A stretch of 14,411 nucleotides of DNA from assembly GCA_020633315.1 (NCBI GenBank), contig JACKDV010000056.1, positions 1 through 14,411 on the forward strand, given 5' to 3'. Below are positions 7,073 through 14,303 of the stretch, one piece after another. Both the position numbers and the translations under genes were made by a program. Each line of letters opens with the position of its first letter. Position 1 is the stretch's first letter. Below the pieces are notes generated by a model. The model worked only from the letters and a program-made list of their open reading frames with translations. It did no database searches and was not told the DNA's origin. The DNA is from Myxococcales bacterium. Lineage in GTDB: Bacteria; Myxococcota_A; Polyangia; Nannocystales; Nannocystaceae.

Positions 7073-7868
7073 CTACATGTCTCCAATTCGAGGGGCGCCG
7101 GAGTCCCTCGATCGCATCCCGGACCGCCGACGGGCCAGGTGCATGTACCGCTGCGTCGTCACGAGGTGCTGATGTCCGGCCAGGACCTGGATGACCACCA
7201 CCAGCTTGGCCAGCATGGCCAGGTGCGAGCAGAAGGTGTGCCGCAGCACGTGTGGACCCGTGATCGAGCCAGTTCCGGATCGTCGTCGGTCTCGGCTGCC
7301 CGTCGTGGGCCGTCCACAGCACGTGCGAGCTGCGGAGGTGCCCGTGCTTGGTGAGAGCCTCGAGCAACCTCGGGGCCAGCGGCACCGTACGCGAGCACCC
7401 GCCTTTCGGCGGACCCTCCTGACGGCGCCAGATCGTGCGAGCGACGGTCAGCGTCTCCCGCTTGAGGTCCACGTCGGGCCACTCGAGGCCGATCATCTCT
7501 CCCCTCCGCAAGCCAGCCTCGGCACCGAGCAGCGCCACGAGCAACTGGTTGGGGCTCCTCATCTCCTCGGCCGCGAGGACGAGACGATCGAGCTGCTCGA
7601 AGTCGTAGAACCGAAAGTCGGGCCTCGTCTCCTTGACCGCCTTGATCTTGATCGGCATCGCTTCGAGCACGCCCCACTCCACCTCCACGGACGGCATGGA
7701 GCGGAGCACGGCGAGGATGTTGTTGAGCGTGGATTGTCTGAGGTGGACGCGCTCGGCCTTGAAGCGCAGGATGCTCTCCGGGCGCAGTCGGTCGAGACGC
7801 TTGCGCCCCAAGCTCGGGATGAGGTGGTTGTTGATGGTTCGGGTTCTCTGCGCGATCGAGGGTGGAAG
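7073..7868 (-). pseudogene. Tyrosine recombinase/integrase, N-terminally truncated and frameshifted
   Basis: The 5' frame reads SLGRKRLDRLRPESI (end of the arm/core-binding domain), then EWGVLEAMP and the start of the catalytic domain, GAEAGLRRGEMIGLEW, with the first catalytic Arg, and PKGGCSRTVPL with the hairpin Lys. Around 7258-7275 the frame breaks. The next frame continues SITGPHVLRHTFCSHLAML, LAGHQHLVTTQRYMHL and stops at 7073-7075, supplying HxxR, the second His and the Tyr nucleophile. The helix normally lying between RNWL and GPHVLRHTF is also shortened, so there was probably a small deletion. The protein lacks roughly the first 80 or more residues expected for this family; an in-frame TAG lies upstream at 7869-7871. 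The first candidate start codon is a TTG (7811). It is most likely inactive and is a relic of an integrated element. Confidence 0.85.
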
Positions 7869-7920
7869 CTACTTTGCCTTGACATCGATATCCGAGTCTT
7901 GCCTGGGTCCAGCCCAGCAG

Positions 7921-8539
7921 CCGCCCGATGACGGGGGTCCGGGCATGCTGACCCTGGGCGGGTTACCGGGGGTCAACGCGGCCGTGAACGCCACCGTAGC
8001 CGTCGGCGACTACAACGGCGCCCTCGACATGTTCGACGACATCATGGGCCTGGGGCCAGCGGGCTACCACGCGTGGGCCACCAACGGCACTGGGATGGGC
8101 TTCCTCGGCGCGGTGGCCAACGCCTCGGGGGCAGGGGACCTTCGTAGAGCTGGTGTCGGACGACATCAACGGCGACGGCAACGACGACGTGGCGGCGATC
8201 GACGTGGCGGGCGACACGGTGGTGGTCGGGCTCAGCACGGGCGAGCCGGCGACCTTCAACCTTCAACTTCCAGCCGCCGGTGGCGGTGGGGACCGATCCC
8301 AGCGACATCGTGCTGTTCGACGGAGACGGGGACGACGAGGCGGTGGTGTGCAACGCCGGGTCGAACGACGTGATGGTGCTCGACTGGAACGGGGCCGCCT
8401 ACGTGCTCGCGTTCACCTCCCGGCGGGCATGGGGCCGAGCGGAGTGACGGTGGGCGATCTCGAACGCGATGGGGTGCCCGACGTGGTGGTCGCTTCGGCG
8501 GGCAGTGACACGGTCACCGTGCTGCGAAGCGATCCGTGA
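7921..8539 (+). pseudogene. Remnant of an FG-GAP/VCBS-repeat secreted protein gene
   Basis: Three frames together give a continuous repeat protein. The first frame reads VNATVAVGDYNGALDMF to about 8130. The next reads TFVELVSDDINGDGNDDVAA and on to EPATFN. The third reads SDIVLFDGDGDDEAVVCNAG to AYVLAFTS. The second frame then resumes with GPSGVTVGDLERDGVPDVVV and ends SDTVTVLRSDP at 8539. Units such as DINGDGNDD are calcium-binding FG-GAP/VCBS beta-propeller repeats, usually extracellular. The breaks are in the GGGG run at 8134-8137 (one extra G), a 7-bp tandem duplication at 8252-8267, and a one-base loss near 8416-8420. No start codon or signal peptide is present, and the 5' side abuts the recombinase remnant. 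Sequencing error could explain the single-base events but less easily the duplication. Confidence 0.8.
8252..8267 (+). repeat. 7-bp tandem duplication that breaks the FG-GAP frame
   Basis: ACCTTCA occurs twice in a row. Removing one copy restores the reading EPATFNFQPPVAVGTDPSD and joins the frames on both sides, so the duplication is the direct cause of this frameshift. Confidence 0.8.
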
Positions 8540-8614
8540 CGCGGAACGGGAGGACACAGCTACTCGGAGCTCAGCGACTGCCGACGCGGCCCGACCCCGG
8601 CTCCGCTGTGTCTC

Positions 8615-8644
8615 GATCGGCACCGCGGAGGAGCGCCGCCGATC
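8615..8644. terminator. Candidate hairpin at the end of the TIR/FGE operon
   Basis: GATCGGC (8615-8621) and GCCGATC (8638-8644) form a 7-bp stem; after two mismatches three more pairs close a 6-nt loop. The right arm overlaps the stop codon of the minus-strand gene. A second inverted repeat, GACACAGC (8553-8560) and GCTGTGTC (8605-8612), encloses a long loop just downstream. Neither has a T tract. Confidence 0.35.
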
Positions 8645-10202
8645 AAGGAACGGGAGGAGCGCCCCGGCCGCTGAGAGGCCCACTGCGGGCTAGCCGCAAG
8701 CCCAAGCCTCGCTCCCGGTACTGCTCCGAGACGCGATACCGCTGTCCCGCCCGCGCCGCGGAGGGATGCACGTTGTACGCGCCTCCTCTGATAACGCGTC
8801 GGTCTCCGACATCCGGTCCCTGGTAGTCCAATGGGATCGGGTCTGGGAGGGGGCCGTAGCGATCCCAGACGAATTCTCGGACGTTGCCGATCATGTCGTA
8901 GAGCATCCACGGATTCGGCTCGAGCTTCGCTACCGGGGCGAGCTCGGGATAGCCGTCGCTGCAGGACGAGTAGATCCCCTGCCACGCATGGCGGACCTTG
9001 GCCGATGCGTCCGCGACGTTGCCGTACCTACAGACCCTTCGACCAACTCCTCCGAAGAAGAAGGAGGTCGTGGTGCCGGCTCGGGCGGCATACTCCCACT
9101 CCGCTTCCGTCGGTAGCCGGAATCCATCGCAGCTTCGGACCCACTCCCACTGCCCCCCCTCTCCCTTGGTGAAGCACGGCATGAGCTCCGAGGCGACCGA
9201 GAGACGGTTGAGGAATTCGAGGGTCTCCTCCCAGGCCACGAGCTGCACGGGATACTCGTCCCCGACCCCCGCAAGGGGCTCGCTGGGATTACTCTTCATC
9301 ACGGCGGTCCACAGCGCTTGGGTGACCTCGGTCCGACCCATCCAGAATCCCGACACCGAGGCACTGCGCGCCGTGCCCTCCTTGGCGGGCGGCTCCCCCA
9401 TCTGGAAGGATGCTCCGCTGAGGAAGATCATCGAGAAGGCCGGCATGCCTCGTGGTCGATAGCTCCGCTCTTCTCCCATCGGCGGCTCGTAGATCCTCTG
9501 GACCGGTGGATGAGCGGCCGGCGGAGGGACGACTTCCCGCTGAGGTGGCGACGACGGTGCTCCGTCGGGAGGCGCAGAGATCGGCACGTCTGCGCGCGCC
9601 GGCTCGGCAGCGCCAGGCTTCGGCGACGGCTTCGGCGGGTCGGTAGCTGCCTCGGCTGGGGGCAGTGGCACCGGCGTTCGTGCCTCCGCCACCTCGGTCG
9701 ACGAGCTCCACCTCTCTGCCTCGTGTGGGATGAGCCCGGTAGCCAAGCCCACCCCAATGAGCAGCGATGCTCCCGTGATGACCACCGACGCCACCACCCC
9801 CTTGGTCGGAGGTCGTGCGGGGTGGGGCCGCTTCCGGGTCGGTGACAGCTCCGCGACGAGGGCGGCGATGGGTTCGCCACGGGGAACGAACGCGTGGATG
9901 TGCGCGATGAAGGGAGGAATCGACCTCTCGAGGTCACGATCCTTGATCACGGTGAGCCATGGCCCGGCCATGGTCGTGTGGAGCACCTCGAACAGCGGAC
10001 GAGCCTGAGGGTCTCGCAGCATGCCATGCCCGAGGATGAGCACGAACAAGTCGATCCTTCCGGGATCGATGGTCAGCGAGGCGACGTCTGCGTGCACGAG
10101 GGAGATCCGGCGGACATCGTGCTCCAGGCTCAATCGCATTGCGGCACGATGAGCCCACTCGGCGTCGAGGTTGGAGCTCACCAGCGCGATGGTTCGCTTC
10201 AC
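8643..10202 (-). CDS. Membrane protein: divergent TIR-like domain - TM - FGE-like domain
   Basis: The start is the GTG at 10200-10202 (519 residues). It overlaps the upstream stop as GTGA and has AGAGGAGA at 10210-10217. A longer frame to 10421 only covers the upstream gene. Residues 1-118 form an alternating strand/helix domain (VKRTIALVSSNLDAEW, IDLFVLILGHGMLRD, PWLTVIKDRDLE) that looks like a divergent TIR or related flavodoxin-like fold; Glu72 in PLFEVLH is a possible counterpart of the TIR catalytic Glu. A basic stretch, PTRKRPHPARPPTK, precedes a membrane helix (135-157), then a Pro-rich linker (175-245). An FGE/SUMF1-like domain spans about 256-506: GFWMGRTEVTQALW, GFRLPTEAEWEYAARAG, NPWMLYDMIGNVREFVW and RVIRGGAYN. 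The C-x4-C copper site of true FGE is absent. Cys343/358 and Cys391/414 match cysteines in the upstream protein. Predicted topology is N-terminus in, FGE-like domain in the periplasm. Confidence 0.85.
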   Translation of the reverse strand: MKRTIALVSSNLDAEWAHRAAMRLSLEHDVRRISLVHADVASLTIDPGRIDLFVLILGHGMLRDPQARPLFEVLHTTMAGPWLTVIKDRDLERSIPPFIAHIHAFVPRGEPIAALVAELSPTRKRPHPARPPTKGVVASVVITGASLLIGVGLATGLIPHEAERWSSSTEVAEARTPVPLPPAEAATDPPKPSPKPGAAEPARADVPISAPPDGAPSSPPQREVVPPPAAHPPVQRIYEPPMGEERSYRPRGMPAFSMIFLSGASFQMGEPPAKEGTARSASVSGFWMGRTEVTQALWTAVMKSNPSEPLAGVGDEYPVQLVAWEETLEFLNRLSVASELMPCFTKGEGGQWEWVRSCDGFRLPTEAEWEYAARAGTTTSFFFGGVGRRVCRYGNVADASAKVRHAWQGIYSSCSDGYPELAPVAKLEPNPWMLYDMIGNVREFVWDRYGPLPDPIPLDYQGPDVGDRRVIRGGAYNVHPSAARAGQRYRVSEQYRERGLGLRLARSGPLSGRGAPPVP

Positions 10203-12058
10203 CGATCGATCTCCTCTGCTTCGGGTAGCCGATCGAAGCCGATGCGAAAGCCCACACTCGAGTAGCGCTGCCCCGATCCGACGCGGTACCGCCTGGCCGA
10301 GCGTAGGTTGTTCGAGGTGTCGAGGAACGAGCCCCCACGGAGGATGGTGGGGGCATCGTCTCCGGGGGTATCCACGTCGGCCCACTCCCATACGTTGCCG
10401 TGCATGTCGTACAGCCCCCACGGATTGGGCTGGTAGCTCGCCACGGCAGCGAGATGGGCATGGCCATCGTCACAGGGTAAGTACTCCATGTTGTTCCTCG
10501 ACACGACTCGCCGTCGCGTCTGGTCGCGCGCGTTGGCGTAGGTGCAAGCTTCGGCGACATCGTCCCCGAACGAGAACCGCTGGGTCGTACCCGCCCGCGC
10601 GGCATGTTCCCATTGGCTCTCCCAGGGCAGGTACGCACCGTCGCACTCGGAGAGCCGCGCCATCGCGCGACCTCGACCAACCGCCTGATAGCAGGCCCGG
10701 CGTCCCATCCGCTCGGAGAGAGCATTGGCAAACCGCGCCGCATCGTCGTGATGGACATGGTGGACGGGATGACGGCGCTCACAGCCCACGGTGCAATTCT
10801 GCGGCTTGCCTCCAGGGGGCTCGCTCATCAAGGACTTCCACTGGGCCTGGGTGACCTCGGTACGCATCAACCAAAACGGAGGGAGCTCAAGCTCACGGCG
10901 GGGCTCGATCGGCTTGCCGGGCACGGAGGGAAACGGGCTGCCGAGCTCTGCTCGACCTCCCGGAACGTGGACGAAGTGGAGCACGGCACCATCGTCGAGC
11001 TCGATCGATCGGGTCTCGGCGTTCATCGGGGCCGACTCGACCACGCTCTCCTGCGGCGCTACGACGCCCTCGGTCGGGGCGCTGATAGAGGTAGTGCTGG
11101 TCGGAGCGGTGTTCGAGGGTGACGCTCGGATCTCGGGCGCGTGGCGGAGGGCGGCGGCAGTACCCGCGAGGGCGACGAGAGCCACCGCCATCGCCGTCGT
11201 CCATGCAATGGTGTGCCGAATCCGGTAGCGTGGATCGTGGCGTCGAGCCTTGCGGACCAGGTCAGAGAGTCGAGACGGTACCTCGGAGTGATGGATCTTC
11301 AGCCGCTCGTCGAGCTCTCGCGGGATGCCGTCGGTGGGGGCGGCGACCACGGTCAGGATTCGCTTGGATGCCCGGGAGCCCTCCGACCAACGGTCGAAGG
11401 CGTAGCCGAGCTCGTACAACGCGTAGGAGTCAGAGTGGACGGATCGGGGCGACGCAAGGAAGACCAAGACCGATGAGCGCTCGATGGCCTCTCGGATCGT
11501 CTGGTCGAAGCTCCGAGCGTAGTGAATGTCCTTGCGATCGAAGAACACCGAGAAGCCGTCGCCGTTCAGACGGCTACGAATCAAATTGACGAGCTCGCGT
11601 TGGTCCGAGGCATAGGACAGGAACACATCGTACTGCCGCGGTATCCGTGCCGGGGCCGCGGAGACGCTCCGTGCGTTCGGCGAGCCCACGACGACTGGTG
11701 AGGGAGTCGACGCCGGAGGCCCGGCTCGAAGGGTCCGACTCGACCCGTCAATCCTCGCTGCGGGGGTGGTCGCGGTGCTGCCGACGTGGCTCGAAGCCAT
11801 GCCAAGGACCGTCTCGCCGGAGCGAGCGTATCCCAAGCGCTCGTGTGCCGTTCCGTGGTCGTGCCGTTCCCCCAAGCCCTCCGTCGAGCGTACCGTTGCT
11901 CCAGAGCCCTGCCACTCGTTGGAGCGGCTCTCGTGATCCGCTCCACGGTGGCCCATTTGGGCCACCGAAGACTCTCCGTAGAGCAGGGTCCTTCCTGGCC
12001 GCCTCGAGCCGAGGGCGCGCCCGTTCCAGGCATCGCCTCCAGTGCTCACTACCCCCAT
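10199..12058 (-). CDS. Membrane TIR protein: TIR - TM - FGE-like domain
   Basis: Up to 619 residues. Residues 1-140 are polar and low-complexity. The ATG at 12058 has no Shine-Dalgarno sequence, and later in-frame candidates exist (GTG at 11965 after GGAGAG; ATG at 11800), so the start is unsure. The TIR domain (142 to about 275) reads YDVFLSYASDQREL, GFSVFFDRKDIHYARSFD and SSVLVFLASPRSVHSDSYA; Glu216 in LYELGYAF fits the catalytic Glu of NAD-cleaving TIRs. A basic run, RKARRHDPRYRIRH, precedes a membrane helix (283-303), so the TIR should be cytosolic. An FGE-like domain (about 357-609) follows: FWLMRTEVTQAQW, LPWESQWEHAARAG, NPWGLYDMHGNVWEW and TILRGGSF. It lacks the copper-binding cysteines, so it is probably a non-catalytic, lectin-type binding module. 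Cys456/472 and Cys505/529 are likely disulfides. It is the second gene of a three-gene operon. Confidence 0.9.
   Translation of the reverse strand: MGVVSTGGDAWNGRALGSRRPGRTLLYGESSVAQMGHRGADHESRSNEWQGSGATVRSTEGLGERHDHGTAHERLGYARSGETVLGMASSHVGSTATTPAARIDGSSRTLRAGPPASTPSPVVVGSPNARSVSAAPARIPRQYDVFLSYASDQRELVNLIRSRLNGDGFSVFFDRKDIHYARSFDQTIREAIERSSVLVFLASPRSVHSDSYALYELGYAFDRWSEGSRASKRILTVVAAPTDGIPRELDERLKIHHSEVPSRLSDLVRKARRHDPRYRIRHTIAWTTAMAVALVALAGTAAALRHAPEIRASPSNTAPTSTTSISAPTEGVVAPQESVVESAPMNAETRSIELDDGAVLHFVHVPGGRAELGSPFPSVPGKPIEPRRELELPPFWLMRTEVTQAQWKSLMSEPPGGKPQNCTVGCERRHPVHHVHHDDAARFANALSERMGRRACYQAVGRGRAMARLSECDGAYLPWESQWEHAARAGTTQRFSFGDDVAEACTYANARDQTRRRVVSRNNMEYLPCDDGHAHLAAVASYQPNPWGLYDMHGNVWEWADVDTPGDDAPTILRGGSFLDTSNNLRSARRYRVGSGQRYSSVGFRIGFDRLPEAEEIDR
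10210..10217 (-). promoter_or_regulatory. Shine-Dalgarno sequence that decides the GTG start at 10202
   Basis: AGAGGAGA on the minus strand lies inside the end of the TIR gene, about 7 nt before the GTG. With the GTGA overlap it indicates translational coupling of the two proteins. Confidence 0.75.
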
Positions 12059-12067
12059 CGTACACGA

Positions 12068-14116
12068 TCAGAAGTAGAAGGGGTTCGTCCTCGTGCCGAA
12101 CCTCGTGTCGACGCCGGGCGCATGGCTCCTTCGGGTCAACGCATCGGCCATTCGTGATCCGAATTGGACCACATGATACAGGCTGGGCCCGGCGACGACA
12201 TTGAGGGCTCGTATCTCCACCCGAGCCCGTTGGTCTTGCAACTCGATGGCGATGGCCACTCCGAGCATCACCGGCTCGTCACCGTCGACTTCCATGACGC
12301 CTGCTGCGAGTCCGGTCTCGCGGACCCAATCCGCCTCGGAGAGCGGAGCGGAGGAGTCTGGCATCGCCTGGACCATTCGCCGCACATCGACCCACGAGCG
12401 GAGACGCTCGTTCATCCCGATGGTCTCGACGAATGCCTGGTGCTCGGCATCATCTCCGAGTCGTGGTCCGTTGCCGCGAACGGCCTCGACGAGCTCGTCG
12501 ATCATGTCCTCTCCTCCGATCGCGATCACCACGACGCCGTCGCCGAGGATGGTGGCTCTGGCCGAGGCCATGGTCGAGCTCGGAGCCGTCAGTCGTACAT
12601 CATTCTCCTCCCACGAGAGCTCGTGGCCCGTGTCCTTCCGTCCGCTGGGGATGCTGCTCAACAATAGGCTCAGCGGTTCCGTCTTCCTCCAGTTGTCGAG
12701 CTCGCGAGGGTCGACCCGGGTCACGAGAGCGATCGCAACATGGGGAACGACATCGGTGACCAAGGAGGCGTCGTCGAGCTGCAGCTCGTCCGAGACGGCC
12801 ATCGCGATCAGTCGCTCGCCCTTCATCAGATCATGAGCCGCGATCAGGGGAGCCTCGAGGTCCTTCACGCCGAGAATGCGCATCTCCTGCGGTAGGGCAT
12901 CGACGACGAGATCGGCAATGTGTCTTCCCGTGATCCCGATCGATGGGTGATAGGAGACGTAGGCCAGCGTGCTCCTCGGCAGGCGCTCCGTCAGGTCGAG
13001 CTCTACTGGCTCGAACGACCGGTCGCGCCGTAGCCCGGCCGACCCTTCGATGGTGGCAATCGTTCCCATCTCGTGAAATCGCAGGGAGGAGACCACCGGG
13101 CCGAGTTCCTCGATGCCGAGCTCGCGTTGATGTCTACGGTCGACGACGTCGTCGACGAGGCCGGAAGAGACGAATACAACGACCTGTGCATCGTCGTCGA
13201 CCGACACTCGTCCCCAGGGCTCGGATGCGCCGAGGTTCGGTTCATCGTCATCGATCACGTCGGCGATGTCCTCGATCAGCTCCTTCGTGCCGAGCACCAG
13301 GAGCTTCTCGCCCTGAAACCAGACGATCGACATCTCTCGGTTGGCGTGCCCGAGTGAGAACGACGAGAGCGCGGAGTCGAGGGGAGACCGCGAAGGCCCG
13401 AGCTCCGCCCAGGGACGTCCTGCCTTGATGCCGTAGAGGCGCCCGTCATCGCCGAGGTCTCCGTGGTCGCGGAAGCGCTTCGACTCGAGGAGAGCCTCGA
13501 CGTCGTCGTCGGTGGTGAACTCGAGCGCCAACGCCCATTCCTCACCGGGCGAGCTCGGTCTGCCTCGGCCGGAGAAGGCGACGCCCCGCAGGTCCTCGAT
13601 GAGCCCTTCGGCAACCTCGTCGTCGACATCGAAGGTCTCCTCGATGGCCTCGGAGACTCCCTTCTTGAAATCTTCGACGTCGTCGCCAGTAGCGTCGACA
13701 TGAGCGATCTGTGCGAACCCGTCGAACAGCCCGGAGAGATCGCCAGCTTCCATGTAGAAGGAAACGTCCTCGGGCATGAAGCGCGCCAGTCGACTCGTCC
13801 ATCGAGCAGAGACGGACTCGACGACCACCAAGATGGCCATGAGGAACACGGCGACGAGGACCAGCGACATGGCGACCGCCGAGCGATCGTTGCCCTTCCT
13901 TCGAGCCGGGCTCGCCGCCACGCCAGGACGATGGCTCGAAATCACGGGCGCGAAGAGGGGGTGCTGATCCAGTCGCACCCACCCTTCCTCGCCCCATGCG
14001 CCAATGTAGGCATCGTTCACCTGGTGGCCCTTGAGCATCGCGGTGACGGCCTCGGTCGAGTAGGGACCATGCTGCTGCTGATCATTGCCGAGGTACCACA
14101 TCGGGGTGTCGTTCAT
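12068..14116 (-). CDS. GYF_2 - TM - large exported DUF3352-like protein
   Basis: This 682-residue protein begins with a GYF_2 (DUF4339) domain at 5-55: MWYLGNDQQQHGPYS, then WGEEGWVRL and HPLF. GYF_2 domains are small protein-interaction modules, often at cytosolic N-termini. A basic stretch, SPARRKGNDR, precedes the membrane helix (about 79-100), so the N-terminus should be inside. The remaining 580 residues are rich in Asp/Glu and contain repeated elements of the DUF3352 type, such as RFMPEDVSFYMEAGDLSGLF (114-133 region) and LPRSTLAYVSYHPSIG; these are large periplasmic domains of unknown function. GAGGAG lies about 10 nt before the ATG. It is the first gene of the operon; its stop is 9 nt before the longest TIR start. 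The DUF3352 resemblance is by eye and only moderate. Confidence 0.75.
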   Translation of the reverse strand: MNDTPMWYLGNDQQQHGPYSTEAVTAMLKGHQVNDAYIGAWGEEGWVRLDQHPLFAPVISSHRPGVAASPARRKGNDRSAVAMSLVLVAVFLMAILVVVESVSARWTSRLARFMPEDVSFYMEAGDLSGLFDGFAQIAHVDATGDDVEDFKKGVSEAIEETFDVDDEVAEGLIEDLRGVAFSGRGRPSSPGEEWALALEFTTDDDVEALLESKRFRDHGDLGDDGRLYGIKAGRPWAELGPSRSPLDSALSSFSLGHANREMSIVWFQGEKLLVLGTKELIEDIADVIDDDEPNLGASEPWGRVSVDDDAQVVVFVSSGLVDDVVDRRHQRELGIEELGPVVSSLRFHEMGTIATIEGSAGLRRDRSFEPVELDLTERLPRSTLAYVSYHPSIGITGRHIADLVVDALPQEMRILGVKDLEAPLIAAHDLMKGERLIAMAVSDELQLDDASLVTDVVPHVAIALVTRVDPRELDNWRKTEPLSLLLSSIPSGRKDTGHELSWEENDVRLTAPSSTMASARATILGDGVVVIAIGGEDMIDELVEAVRGNGPRLGDDAEHQAFVETIGMNERLRSWVDVRRMVQAMPDSSAPLSEADWVRETGLAAGVMEVDGDEPVMLGVAIAIELQDQRARVEIRALNVVAGPSLYHVVQFGSRMADALTRRSHAPGVDTRFGTRTNPFYF

Positions 14117-14303
14117 CGGTTCGGTGCTCCTCGTTCCTCCTGGTTCCCACGCGCGGTGTTTTCGTCTCGTTGGCCCGACGAGAGCTGGGCAGGGGACGGA
14201 CGGGCCGGGCTCGTCTCGTCCGTGTGGGCTCGCTCGACCAGTGAGTCCTACGTCGACGAACGAGCTCGACCTTGCGAGTCATCCAGGAGACGGGCTACCC
14301 GCC
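14117..14303. promoter_or_regulatory. Upstream region of the TIR/FGE operon
   Basis: No gene is supported here. On the minus strand it ends in the Shine-Dalgarno of the GYF_2 gene (GAGGAG, near 14127-14132). The operon promoter should lie here, but I cannot pick out convincing -35 and -10 boxes. Confidence 0.35.

Noticed and set aside
10203..10421. A 73-residue N-terminal extension of the third operon gene
   Set aside because: It lies inside the TIR gene, and the GTG at 10202 has a strong Shine-Dalgarno sequence and GTGA coupling.
8643..12058. Diversity-generating retroelement using the FGE-like domains as variable targets
   Set aside because: No reverse transcriptase and no template/variable repeat pair is seen in the window; it could only be kept if one lies outside.
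8643..12058. Active formylglycine-generating enzymes maturing sulfatases
   Set aside because: The copper-binding cysteines are missing, no sulfatase gene is nearby, and the domains are fused to TIR-type domains through a membrane helix.
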